A stretch of 60,019 nt of DNA, taken from positions 1 to 60,019 of the IMG/VR virus record IMGVR_UViG_3300015171_000004. One strand, written 5' to 3'. The notes beneath the pieces were generated by a model that was not told the origin of the DNA, made no database searches, and was given only the letters and a program-made list of their open reading frames with translations. Positions 43,899-52,579 of the stretch are shown in pieces; the stretch's first letter is position 1, and the number at the start of each line of letters is the position of its first letter. This DNA is from a virus. The position numbers and the translations under genes are program-made.

Positions 43899-45440
43899 CT
43901 AGGAATTTTCCTGCGTGTACACCCTGAACTGACAGATTTGGTGTCGTATCTCGTATGGGGCGTCGTATTCGGTAGTCGTGCGCGATAGTGTGGCAATCGT
44001 TCCCGTATGCGTGTGACCGACTAGCGTAAGGGGTTTCTCGTCAATGAGATTGTCAACAAGGTTCTTTAGTTGCTGTATCTCTATGTTTCCCTTGTGTCTG
44101 CTATAGATGTCGATCGTAGCAATGATATTCTTTCCCTTTTTACCGAATACATTAAAGGGCGTCTCGCTTGCGAATCCTATCTGAATGTATGGGAATATCC
44201 CGTCCTTTGGCGCGGAGTCGAATATTCTATCTCCAACGATGTTGGTTACTGCTGTAGTATTTGTTAGCAATGAGAAGAACGCCATCTGGACTGCCCACTG
44301 AGCCGTAACCGTTGGATGTAGCACCACCTGGGACGATGTCTTAAACTTCTCTACCGTAGTGGTCGCTAGCTTTATGGAGGTTAGTGACTTCTCTATTGCG
44401 GGCGTCGTCATATGAAACGACATCCTAAACTTCTCTACCGTGACAGATTTAAGTCGCGCCCTAACGCTAGATTTCTCTATGGCAGGCGTGGATAGCTTGC
44501 TACGGACTTGAGAGGGCGCTAGGACGGGCGTAGATCCTTTAGACCTAACCTTACTAGTCTCGACTGCTGAAGCCCTCAATTTGGCTCTAGTTACGTTTTT
44601 CTCTATGGCCTGCGTCTTGAGAGATGCGAGTGTCTTGTCTTTTTCCACTAGAGGCAGCGACATCTTTGCGCGTACGACGTCCTTCTCGACTGCTTTGGTG
44701 GTTATCCCCACCCTAACAGCATCCTTGGCTATGCCTTTTGTGTATATTTTAGAAGCAACCTTGTTTTTCTCCACCGACGCAGTTCTCATAGCGGCGCGGA
44801 TATAGGTTTTTGCTATCGATGTGGTGGCGCATGCCACCGTAGGCACAACAAGGTCGTCATATGAATAACTATTTAACTCGGCGTTGATCCCGTTTCCCAG
44901 CTCCCCAAATCCCGTTTTTCCTGTCGCGTTAATCGTTGCTGATTGCGTGCTAAAGCTTTGGGTTACGTTCCATGTTCCCGGCTCTGAAGTACCGTCTGCC
45001 CAATATCGCACGTATACGGTTGTGCCTTGTACCCTAGTCCTAGTCCAGTACCACGTACCATCTGTCATTGGTGCAGATGTATTAGCTATAGTCGTGGGTG
45101 TCGATCCGTTGTAGTACGCTACCTGAATGCTGCCGTTGAACCTAACGTATAGGCAGTTATTGATTGAGGCGCTTGATAGTCTGAAGAAAACATGCAGCCT
45201 GTGTCCTGGCGAAAAACCGTACAGAAATCTTGCTAGTACTTCACTATCTGCCTGCGTGCTAGCGCTGTTAAGCGTCATGACCTGCGGACCGCCAACGCTA
45301 CCATTGACTATACCCACGTTAGACGTTATGGTAGTGTTGCCGAGACTCCCCAAGAACGCAGACCAAGCATGCCCATCGGACGCCGTGCCTAGCGTAGATG
45401 CGTTTGCCCTTGTAAAATTGTCTGTTCCTACAACCGTCAT
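43899..45440 (-). CDS. Lectin-like / 14-residue repeat / DUF3168 tail terminator fusion, 513 aa
   Basis: Three parts: a concanavalin/LamG-like beta-sandwich (residues 1 to about 200, starting DNFTRANASTLGTASDG), about 12 tandem 14-residue repeats (about 205-375, consensus EKxxVRAKLxTxAV), and a C-terminal DUF3168 domain (about 385-513, GDRIFDSAPKDGIFPYIQIG). DUF3168 is the siphophage tail-terminator/completion protein, normally only 120-150 aa. Location between head-tail connectors and tube agrees. The extra domains would put a glycan-binding arm at the head-tail junction. ATG 45440 follows GAAGGGGGGC. Confidence 0.8.
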   Translation of the reverse strand: MTVVGTDNFTRANASTLGTASDGHAWSAFLGSLGNTTITSNVGIVNGSVGGPQVMTLNSASTQADSEVLARFLYGFSPGHRLHVFFRLSSASINNCLYVRFNGSIQVAYYNGSTPTTIANTSAPMTDGTWYWTRTRVQGTTVYVRYWADGTSEPGTWNVTQSFSTQSATINATGKTGFGELGNGINAELNSYSYDDLVVPTVACATTSIAKTYIRAAMRTASVEKNKVASKIYTKGIAKDAVRVGITTKAVEKDVVRAKMSLPLVEKDKTLASLKTQAIEKNVTRAKLRASAVETSKVRSKGSTPVLAPSQVRSKLSTPAIEKSSVRARLKSVTVEKFRMSFHMTTPAIEKSLTSIKLATTTVEKFKTSSQVVLHPTVTAQWAVQMAFFSLLTNTTAVTNIVGDRIFDSAPKDGIFPYIQIGFASETPFNVFGKKGKNIIATIDIYSRHKGNIEIQQLKNLVDNLIDEKPLTLVGHTHTGTIATLSRTTTEYDAPYEIRHQICQFRVYTQENS

Positions 45441-45470
45441 GCACGGCCCCCTTCCTGATGATACTGCTTA

Positions 45471-46109
45471 CTAGATGGTGTTATAGGTGATATTGATGAG
45501 ACATTGCTGAGGGTTGCCAATAGGTGACTGGCCGCTAGGAATAAACGCCCCTATCCAAAATTGCTGCTGAGAGCCGGATGCAATGCTACCAACCGACTGA
45601 GACCCTGCAAAGCCCGCGCTAATGGACGTGATAGACACGTTACAGTCAGCGAAGCCGCTTGTTGTCGATGGAGATGAATTAGACGGTGTGATGGCCGTGC
45701 TTTGTGCCGTTTGATCCCCGGCGTTGTATGCGTACCATGTGCCGACATTCGTGGTTCCGTTGGCTGCGGCGTTGGTCCCGTCGTTGCTAATTCCGTTCGT
45801 CTGATCTCCAACGGCAAGAACATAGTTCCACTGCACAACCGCAACGCTATTGGCGTGTGAGATGGTTGTTGCTTTGGCAAGGTTCAGGGTGTTGCTTGTG
45901 ATGCTGGTGTATGCGATTGTCTCAAGGTTCCCGGCTGTATCAATATCGATGATACCCTGTGCTGGCATGCCCGCAGTAGTTGTGCAGATGATGGCAGTAG
46001 CACCGATGGCAAGCGTGCCGCCGTTGTTTAGGGTGGTGCTAACATTGGCCGTGTGTGCCACTTCGCTAGCGTGTGCGTTGTCGGTATAGACCTTAATGAT
46101 TGCTGGCAT
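45471..46109 (-). CDS. Probable virion surface protein, 212 aa
   Basis: Thr/Ser/Ala-rich and beta-sandwich in character, with no catalytic motif. It sits between the HK97 gp10-like protein and the tail-terminator fusion, a place where many phages carry Ig-like or decoration proteins. ATG 46109 follows AGGAGGGCATTAC. Confidence 0.6.
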   Translation of the reverse strand: MPAIIKVYTDNAHASEVAHTANVSTTLNNGGTLAIGATAIICTTTAGMPAQGIIDIDTAGNLETIAYTSITSNTLNLAKATTISHANSVAVVQWNYVLAVGDQTNGISNDGTNAAANGTTNVGTWYAYNAGDQTAQSTAITPSNSSPSTTSGFADCNVSITSISAGFAGSQSVGSIASGSQQQFWIGAFIPSGQSPIGNPQQCLINITYNTI

Positions 46110-46120
46110 GTAATGCCCTC

Positions 46121-46507
46121 CTATGCTTTCAAAGCTAATGCCATTAGAGCGGCAAAGCTAGCAACTAATAACTCACGTTCAATTTCTAAAGACGGTATCA
46201 TGTACGGCTGGGCGTCCATCTTAGACGTTCCAAACTCTAGGAATGCTGCATATTCGGTATCGGCCAGTGCCTCGGCGCTGAACATTCCCGGCGCAAGATA
46301 GGCCACAACCCTAGAGCGTATGCTATCCCTAAGCATGCCAGTGTCAACGGGCGCAAGATATGCAGCACCAATTGCTATGCGTTCTGCGCTTGCAGTTATC
46401 TCTTTTTCCATTGCCGCAGTAACCGCCGCCAACTTCCTCGCTATCGCTAGCTCTATCATTGACGCGCCCGATACAGAAACCCTAATGCTAGACACCCTGT
46501 ATCCCAC
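46121..46507 (-). CDS. HK97 gp10-like head-tail component, 128 aa
   Basis: APVDTGMLRDSIRSRV (residues about 53-68) followed by YAAFLEFGTSKMDAQPYMIPSL (about 87-108) is the gp10 family signature. The start is uncertain: GTG 46507 gives the longest form and overlaps the previous gene by 20 bp, GTG 46495 is also possible. Confidence 0.8.
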   Translation of the reverse strand: MGYRVSSIRVSVSGASMIELAIARKLAAVTAAMEKEITASAERIAIGAAYLAPVDTGMLRDSIRSRVVAYLAPGMFSAEALADTEYAAFLEFGTSKMDAQPYMIPSLEIERELLVASFAALMALALKA

Positions 46508-46874
46508 TTTCTGTACAGAACAATTGCATGTACTTGCGCCGACTGTTTACGTCGCTAACCCTGGTTATCTCTAGGATAGCCCCAGACTCTTTCATGTGTA
46601 CCCGGCAGGCTTTTGTTATTCTAGCATCGTAGCGAACGGTGATAACGGTGGTTATCGTTGTGGCTAGTTGACCTGCTGCAATAACCATGCCCCCAGATTT
46701 ATCCTCAACGGCTCCCCAAACGGTTGCTATGGTTGACCACGTTGGAGTACGACCGCCGCCAGCGTCAATAGCGTTTCCCGATATCGCCTCTATATACAGT
46801 TGGTCCCTCAAGAATGAGGCGGGCATAATTCCTAATTTAATAAGTTGTGCTAGGCTTTGTGGTGGCTTAGGCAT
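46488..46874 (-). CDS. Head-tail adaptor/stopper protein, 128 aa
   Basis: The pattern LRDQLYIEAISG, WSTIATVWGAVEDKSG, VRYDARITKACRV and LEITRVSDVNSRRKYMQLFC fits phage head-tail joining proteins of the gp16/SPP1-stopper type. ATG 46874 overlaps the stop of the connector gene. Confidence 0.75.
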   Translation of the reverse strand: MPKPPQSLAQLIKLGIMPASFLRDQLYIEAISGNAIDAGGGRTPTWSTIATVWGAVEDKSGGMVIAAGQLATTITTVITVRYDARITKACRVHMKESGAILEITRVSDVNSRRKYMQLFCTESGIQGV

Positions 46875-47503
46875 TATATGAGATTGATCCTCTCTTGATT
46901 AAGCAGGCACATAGCCCCGGTCTCCATAGCCGCCCCGTCCCTATCATCAAAGTAGGACATGATAAGCATATACATAGCCTCTAAAATGTTCTCGCTTAGC
47001 AGTGAGAAGTCGCTGTACCCGGCTATGTATGTTAGCTTGACCCTGTGTGTGTATTCGCGTGTGAGGAACGCGGTCGTAAATGCGCCGTAGCGTGTCGTAA
47101 CGATCGCTGGGACGCTGTCAAGGTCTATATCCAAATAGTTGGCGGGCATAACGTTCCATACCCGGTAGTGGTCCTCATAATAGATTGACGCCGTTGGGTT
47201 TCCGGTCGTTGGATCGGTTACAGACAGGAAAGATTGCACTGGCGACATCGGGACAAAGATCTCTCTAGACTGTCCTCTAGTGCCTCCCAGGTGACCGACA
47301 AGTGGTCTGTCTGTTTCGACGATACTCTGATAGGTCTGAGAGGCTATAGCCATCCCTAGCACGTTCTCACACGTCCTACGGGCAGACTTAATGATCCTCG
47401 TTATGGTAGCATTGTTTGCATCGTCGGTCACGCGAAGATAATCCTTCGCATCCGCTAATAAAATGGGTTCAACGGTTGATGCTACGATAACTTTAGTGCT
47501 CAT
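46874..47503 (-). CDS. gp6-like head-tail connector, 209 aa
   Basis: The N-terminal segment ILLADAKDYLRVTDDANNATI then IIKSARRTCENVLGMAI is the classic connector motif of HK97 gp6/phiE125 gp8. An extended C-terminus ends in a helix. It forms a ring under the portal. ATG 47503 follows AGAGAGGGGCATACA. Confidence 0.8.
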   Translation of the reverse strand: MSTKVIVASTVEPILLADAKDYLRVTDDANNATITRIIKSARRTCENVLGMAIASQTYQSIVETDRPLVGHLGGTRGQSREIFVPMSPVQSFLSVTDPTTGNPTASIYYEDHYRVWNVMPANYLDIDLDSVPAIVTTRYGAFTTAFLTREYTHRVKLTYIAGYSDFSLLSENILEAMYMLIMSYFDDRDGAAMETGAMCLLNQERINLI

Positions 47504-47529
47504 TGTATGCCCCTCTCTTTAAAATAGGT

Positions 47530-47575
47530 GGGCGCGGTTGCACCCATATTATGTAGTGCATAGTCCCCCGCGCCC
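47530..47575. terminator. Nested hairpin between decoration and connector genes
   Basis: GGGCGCGG (47530-47537) pairs with CCGCGCCC (47568-47575); a smaller TGCAC/GTGCA stem fits in the loop. On the minus strand it is followed by ACCTATTTT, so partial termination is likely. Confidence 0.55.
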
Positions 47576-47582
47576 GATAAAA

Positions 47583-48011
47583 TCAGATTACTAGTGTGGT
47601 CATTGCTCCGCCGAGGTGACGTGCGTGTGACAGGACTGCGACCGCGCCAACCGAAGCGCCGGTGCTAACAGTTCCGCCCAAGGCAACCTGGGCCTTGAGG
47701 AAACGCTTGCTACCTTTGTATCCGATAGCGTTGGTGACGTTTGCCGTACCGGTATTCGTCGCTGGGTATGCCCCGCCGATAATATCAGACGTAGCTACAG
47801 CCGTGTATGTGCCGTTGACTGTCGCACACTCTACCAGCGACAAGTCAACCGTGCATGCGCCGGAAACCGCGCCAGTGTTGAATACGAAGGTTGCGCTCTC
47901 GTATCCCTGGGTATCAACCGCAACCGCGCCGGTTGTCGTGCTAGCAGTAGCAAGAACCGGAGGTACGCTGAGTACCAGGGAAATGTTATTTACTAAATCT
48001 CGTGTTGCCAT
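47583..48011 (-). CDS. Possible capsid decoration protein, 142 aa
   Basis: Small, Ala/Thr/Val/Gly-rich beta protein with no charge clusters, directly after the capsid region. Size and composition fit head decoration proteins, but no family can be named. ATG 48011. Confidence 0.5.
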   Translation of the reverse strand: MATRDLVNNISLVLSVPPVLATASTTTGAVAVDTQGYESATFVFNTGAVSGACTVDLSLVECATVNGTYTAVATSDIIGGAYPATNTGTANVTNAIGYKGSKRFLKAQVALGGTVSTGASVGAVAVLSHARHLGGAMTTLVI

Positions 48012-48034
48012 TGTATAATTCTCCTAATTGGATG

Positions 48035-48601
48035 CTATCCTAATTCAACCTCAAAGCCCTTGAGGGTGATAATGATCGGTAGTGCTGAGCCGCCCGCAGT
48101 AAGGTAGTCTAGATAGACTTCCAATCCCTGGCCGGGATCAATTTCGTACAGTTCGTCATGCCCCATAATGTTTAACACTGTTGGGTTTGATGGGTCCGTA
48201 CTACTAACATAGACGGGCGTTCCATTTACCGGCCCTGTCGGTGTCGTTTGCGTGTCGTATTCTAACGTGACTACCGACGCCGTACCAGCAGCGTGCATGC
48301 TCTTGGCAGATCCGCCAGCCGTTAGACCGGGATCACTTGCTAGGGCGGACATCATCGTTACAACGTTTGTCTGGCCGGTTCTTACTTCAGCACTGTAAAT
48401 GAATACGCTCTTTACGTTAGTAGATGGGTTCCAAAGGACGAACTTCGTGTTTTTGTTCGTGACTCCGATTGCCAGGGGCGCGCCAGTCGTGGTATTCACG
48501 TTCTGGTATACAAACGTTTGCCCGGCCAGTGCCATCTTCCATACGAGATTGTTCTCTACTACGTTGGCCGACTGGTCGTACAAATTTATCTTAAATGCCA
48601 T
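48035..48601 (-). CDS. Possible head fibre or decoration protein, 188 aa
   Basis: Beta-rich virion-type protein immediately after the major capsid gene and its hairpin. Contains GQTFVYQNVN and DPGQGLEVYLDYL segments. ATG 48601 follows GGAGGTAACAAC, one of the strongest sites in the window, pointing to high expression. Confidence 0.55.
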   Translation of the reverse strand: MAFKINLYDQSANVVENNLVWKMALAGQTFVYQNVNTTTGAPLAIGVTNKNTKFVLWNPSTNVKSVFIYSAEVRTGQTNVVTMMSALASDPGLTAGGSAKSMHAAGTASVVTLEYDTQTTPTGPVNGTPVYVSSTDPSNPTVLNIMGHDELYEIDPGQGLEVYLDYLTAGGSALPIIITLKGFEVELG

Positions 48602-48620
48602 GTTGTTACCTCCATGCTAT

Positions 48621-48644
48621 GGTGGGGAATGTTTCATCCCCACC
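48621..48644. terminator. Hairpin after major capsid gene
   Basis: GGTGGGG (48621-48627) pairs with CCCCACC (48638-48644) around a 10-nt loop, 8 bp past the capsid stop. No long T tract, so mRNA stabilisation or partial termination is more likely. Similar in sequence to the hairpin at 43382-43401. Confidence 0.65.
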
Positions 48645-48651
48645 TTACGAA

Positions 48652-49815
48652 CTAGGAAACGGAGGTTTTAATTTTCAGCATTGCCTCTGGCAAGAGAACC
48701 TGGCCGCCAACACGTTTACGAACGATCAAAGCAATCTGACCGGACTCGGCGTATTTTTCCACCAAACGCTTGACAACCATAGTCACGCGGTCAACAACGA
48801 TGTACCCACGACGGAAATCACCGAACATCACCGAGTAGCTGTTACCAGACACCAGGGGCATGTCAATGCATTCACGATAGGGCTGCGCGAGGATAGTGTT
48901 AGGTTGTGATCCGAATGCAGGCGCCCAAAGGTACTGGCCGTATGCGTCTTTCATCGTACGGACCTGACCAACGGTTGCGCGGCGCATTAACCACGTTGCG
49001 TTCGTTGCGTATGTCTCCGGTAAGGAGTAGTAAGCGCCAATGAGTCCATCAGGAGTCAATGCACTTGCGCCCAGTCCTGGGGCATAGTTCACGAGGGCAT
49101 TGGTCAACAAGCCTTCGGGTTTGCCAATTCCATCACCGGAAACGAAGGCCGCGCCCTCAGCAACACCGAACTGTTCCGAACATTCTTTACGGATTTCTGC
49201 TTCAATGTCGAACGCGCTATCTTCAAGATCCTGCTCGCTGACAATGACTTCGGCATACAGTTCATGGTTAGGAATATCTTCCATACCATACTTCAGACCG
49301 GCAGTTTCAGACTTCGCGCCCGTCTCAGAAATCCAGCGTGCTGCGAACGTGCCTTTACGAACTGGCTGGCGGATAGAGCGGTTAGAGGTGCTGCGAACGG
49401 TCGCAACTTCACGGACTGGTGAGAAGTTGATGATACCCTTGATAATGTCGTTGACCATCTCAGAGTAGGCCAACCAACCGCCAGCGCTATCATCAGACAA
49501 GCTTAAGGCTTTTGCTTCTGTCTGGGAAACGATAGGGAGTTGTTTGCGCTCGTCACCGCTTAGGCTAGTGTATCCGCCGCGCATCGCTTTTAGGAGAATG
49601 CCCTTGTACTGTGCATTGCTCTCGTCGGTTGTGGTGTGGCTTGTGCTGAAGTCTGGACGGCTGGCTTTTGTCTCTAGTTCGTCGATGCGTGCATTCAAGG
49701 CGTTGACCTTGTTAATGCTTTCCTGCAAAGCGGCGTCCTTAGAGTCCATAGCGTCTTTCATTTGGTGCCAATTAGATCGGATCTCGTCGGCAACTTTTTT
49801 CATTTCATCGGTCAT
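48652..49815 (-). CDS. HK97-fold major capsid protein, 387 aa
   Basis: An N-terminal coiled-coil scaffold-like delta domain (about residues 1-100) is followed by the HK97 core: VREVATVRSTSNRSIRQPV, AARWISETGAKSET, the ELYAEVIVSEQDLEDS helix, and GDGIGKPEGLLTN. The order protease-capsid supports cleavage of the delta domain during maturation. ATG 49815 is 2 nt after the protease stop. Confidence 0.95.
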   Translation of the reverse strand: MTDEMKKVADEIRSNWHQMKDAMDSKDAALQESINKVNALNARIDELETKASRPDFSTSHTTTDESNAQYKGILLKAMRGGYTSLSGDERKQLPIVSQTEAKALSLSDDSAGGWLAYSEMVNDIIKGIINFSPVREVATVRSTSNRSIRQPVRKGTFAARWISETGAKSETAGLKYGMEDIPNHELYAEVIVSEQDLEDSAFDIEAEIRKECSEQFGVAEGAAFVSGDGIGKPEGLLTNALVNYAPGLGASALTPDGLIGAYYSLPETYATNATWLMRRATVGQVRTMKDAYGQYLWAPAFGSQPNTILAQPYRECIDMPLVSGNSYSVMFGDFRRGYIVVDRVTMVVKRLVEKYAESGQIALIVRKRVGGQVLLPEAMLKIKTSVS

Positions 49816-49817
49816 GA

Positions 49818-50966
49818 TTAAATGTCCTTCTGACTTGGTGTCATGAGTTTCAATAGGTCGTTGAATGGATTTACATCCTTCGTTGACACTTCCAATAAAA
49901 GGGATTGCATAGCCGCGAGACCACTTTCTTTTGTCTCGGTTTCATCGGTTGGAGTGACCACTTCGTCTTCTGACTTTGTGACCGGCTCTTCTTCCGTATG
50001 CTTAGCGACATCTTCCAGCCCACCAGAAGTAGACATATCAATGTTGTCGCCACCATTTACAATCTTATGTAATTCGTTCAAGTGACCAACCGCGCCCTTA
50101 ACGTGGGTTACGATAGCCGTCTTGTTTTTATCTGAGAACGTCGCCCCGGCTTTTGCCGATAGCTCCGTATCATCACTACAGTAGTATGAGGCCCCAGGCC
50201 CCTCTGTCTGTTCCTGCTGATCGAGGTAGTCAGCGACGCCCAGGTCTATACCCTCTTGAACATACGCCCTAAGGGCGGATAGAAAACCCTTACCATCAGG
50301 CCCATCATTTAAGATGGTGTTGTCGAGATCTTCCATAGGTTGATCCCCAATGTCGAACGCATCCATTAGTGCTGACTTCAAGGCCCCCACCAATGTATAG
50401 AAGTCTGCGTTCATCCAATGACCAATTTGTGCTACCCTGTATTCGTCGCCAAAAGCTTTGCGCCCTGTCTTATCCATTGCTTTTACCGTATTCCTTGCCA
50501 CCAGTGCAGCGCCGTTAGCGGGCATAGTAACAATACTTCCCTCGAATAGTTGTATCTCTTTTAGGAGACGTACGTTGCTGCCCTTCTGCATGCCGTCCTG
50601 TAAGACCCTGTAACCGATAGACATAGCCCGCAGATAGCCCTTCTTAATTCCGGAATATGCACGCCTTCCCTGTTCGATGTCCAGATCTAACTGACCCACA
50701 ACCCAGAGTCCATCTTTCCGCTCCTCCATCTCCACAAAGCCGCCAATAGGCTCCTCGGTTTGGTGTTGCCATAAAATCGGGTAAAGATAGGGATTCTCTT
50801 CGCTCTTCATTGCGTACGCTTCTGATAGTGTTTTCTTGTATGCCCCAGGTACTACTGCGTCTTTCACCTTGTCAACGTCGTACGTGCTGAGATAGCCCTG
50901 AAAGCTACCGTCGTCGTCGTTTGTTGACTTGATGCTAAACGCTAAGTTTTTCGTCTGATACTTCAA
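49818..50966 (-). CDS. HK97-family prohead protease with C-terminal extension, 382 aa
   Basis: The S78/U35 protease domain covers about residues 1-170: GYLSTYDVDKVKDAVVPGAY, catalytic His in LWQHQTEEPIG, catalytic Ser in RAMSIGY. The other 210 residues are a helical, acidic extension that may act as scaffold. Start TTG 50966 is chosen because AGGAGAA lies 6 nt upstream; no ATG is suitably placed. The gene has its own promoter at 51050-51078. Confidence 0.85.
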   Translation of the reverse strand: MKYQTKNLAFSIKSTNDDDGSFQGYLSTYDVDKVKDAVVPGAYKKTLSEAYAMKSEENPYLYPILWQHQTEEPIGGFVEMEERKDGLWVVGQLDLDIEQGRRAYSGIKKGYLRAMSIGYRVLQDGMQKGSNVRLLKEIQLFEGSIVTMPANGAALVARNTVKAMDKTGRKAFGDEYRVAQIGHWMNADFYTLVGALKSALMDAFDIGDQPMEDLDNTILNDGPDGKGFLSALRAYVQEGIDLGVADYLDQQEQTEGPGASYYCSDDTELSAKAGATFSDKNKTAIVTHVKGAVGHLNELHKIVNGGDNIDMSTSGGLEDVAKHTEEEPVTKSEDEVVTPTDETETKESGLAAMQSLLLEVSTKDVNPFNDLLKLMTPSQKDI

Positions 50967-51049
50967 AATGTTTTCTCCTGTAAATACGACTAAGGCAAGC
51001 AACCGAGCCAGGAAGAAAGGAGAGAAAGACCTGCCCGATTGCTATACTT

Positions 51050-51078
51050 AGTATACACGCTTCTACGAATAGTGTCAA
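51050..51078 (-). promoter_or_regulatory. Late promoter for protease-capsid genes
   Basis: Minus strand: -35 TTGACA (51073-51078), 17 bp, -10 TATACT (51050-51055). Perfect or near-perfect hexamers, no early boxes. Placed to boost capsid expression over portal. Confidence 0.8.
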
Positions 51079-51080
51079 GC

Positions 51081-52508
51081 TTATTGCACTATACCTTTAG
51101 TAATTGTCTTCACCTCGTTGATAACTTTGGAAAAGAGAAGGTTTTCTACTGACTTATCGCCCTCTGTTTGGTCGCCCGCTGCCGGTTGCTTTGGCGCGTC
51201 CGCTGCCGGGTTTCCACCCTGCGCCCCCGATGCCTGGGGTTTATTCCCTGGTACCGTTGCAGGTGGTGGTGGAAGTATCTGTGGTGGCTCCGGCTCGGTG
51301 TTGATCTTTTCCGCATCCTCTAGGATAACGTTCTTAGTGTTGTAAAGCATTTCAACTTCCTTGTCAACGTCATACCCTAGTTCCTTGCGTGCCTCACCAT
51401 GACTAAGCAAGCCAGCATTCCATACGGTGGTGACACGTGTGACAAGTGAGTCCCTGTTGTCTTGCAACGCCTCTATATCGTCCTTATTGTAGTCATAGTA
51501 ACAATCGAACCGCGCCCCCAGGAATGCGTTAAGCTCCTCACGTAGCGTATCCATAGTTGGGAGCGCCGTCTCCATTAGGAAGGACTTGCGAGCCTCACCA
51601 TAGTTGCTGTACGTCTTGTTGGCGCTATCCCCCAGCAGTTCAGGAGGGACGCCGATGATAAGGGCTATTTCCTTAGAGTGTTGGCGCTTATCGTTTAGCC
51701 AGTCCACATCCATAGGCGATAAGCTAAACTGCTTCCAGTCTACGTCACCCTGCAACACGAGGGGGCGGCCAGCGTTACGTGCACTGCTGTATGTGCGTGC
51801 AATCTCTTTTTTGATCTGTGCTAGGGCCTGCGGGGATAGTTGACCCTTGCTAACAATCGCGCCCGATGGCTTACCACTGTTTTGTTTAAGGGCTAAGTTC
51901 CAATCTTCGCCAGCTTCCATACTGTCAACTATGGTAGCAGCAACCGCGACCGGGGATAATCCCAGGAAGTCGTCAAACGGATTGAACGCCCTCCACTGCA
52001 TAATCACCTCTGCCGGGAATACCTTCTCGTTATTGCCTACACGGTAAATGTAGGAGTCAACGAGAGACTTACCGGGAACAATCGTCATACGGTCTGGGCG
52101 CAGCGTCCATAACTCCTTGGGCAGTCCGTTCTTCGGTCCTGCTGTAGTTAGGTAACTGTTACCAGCGATGTAGTAGAAGCTGACCATTTGCTTAATCAGT
52201 GCCGATTGCCGTGTTTGTGGGTTGGGTGTGCGCAGGATATCGAGACCTGGGTGTGTGTCGAACTTTTTCTTCTTGGTCTCGTCTGCGTACACCGACCAAC
52301 TAATGCCCGCGCATGCATCGGCAATGTAGCTAATTGCGCGGTACAGATACGGATTAGCTCCATATGCCTGGGCATAGAGGTTATAGTTGCGAGGGCTTTT
52401 GTATGGCTGCCCGTTACCACTTGACACGCTTGACGTTATCAATGCGCCAACCGGGTTATCCTTGCGTTCAAGTCCTATCGCCCCCAGCACCCTATCGAAT
52501 AAGTCCAT
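51081..52508 (-). CDS. HK97-family portal protein, 475 aa
   Basis: Typical portal features: YRAISYIADACAGISWSVY near residue 58, GNSYLTTAG, a GLSPVAVAATIVDS helix and IIGVPPELLGDSANKTYSNYGEARKSF near residue 285. A Pro/Ala/Gly-rich tail after residue 410 is disordered. It forms the dodecameric DNA channel. ATG 52508 follows AAAAGGAAAGGTGTAACCAC. Confidence 0.95.
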   Translation of the reverse strand: MDLFDRVLGAIGLERKDNPVGALITSSVSSGNGQPYKSPRNYNLYAQAYGANPYLYRAISYIADACAGISWSVYADETKKKKFDTHPGLDILRTPNPQTRQSALIKQMVSFYYIAGNSYLTTAGPKNGLPKELWTLRPDRMTIVPGKSLVDSYIYRVGNNEKVFPAEVIMQWRAFNPFDDFLGLSPVAVAATIVDSMEAGEDWNLALKQNSGKPSGAIVSKGQLSPQALAQIKKEIARTYSSARNAGRPLVLQGDVDWKQFSLSPMDVDWLNDKRQHSKEIALIIGVPPELLGDSANKTYSNYGEARKSFLMETALPTMDTLREELNAFLGARFDCYYDYNKDDIEALQDNRDSLVTRVTTVWNAGLLSHGEARKELGYDVDKEVEMLYNTKNVILEDAEKINTEPEPPQILPPPPATVPGNKPQASGAQGGNPAADAPKQPAAGDQTEGDKSVENLLFSKVINEVKTITKGIVQ

Positions 52509-52547
52509 GTGTGGTTACACCTTTCCTTTTGTAGTCGTTATACAAAT

Positions 52548-52576
52548 AGTATACACTATGCCCATCGTTATAGCAA
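52548..52576 (-). promoter_or_regulatory. Late promoter for portal gene
   Basis: Minus strand: -35 TTGCTA (52571-52576), 17 bp, -10 TATACT (52548-52553). Flanked by direct repeats of TCGTTATA (52535-52542 and 52565-52572) 30 bp apart. Confidence 0.75.
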
Positions 52577-52579
52577 TCT

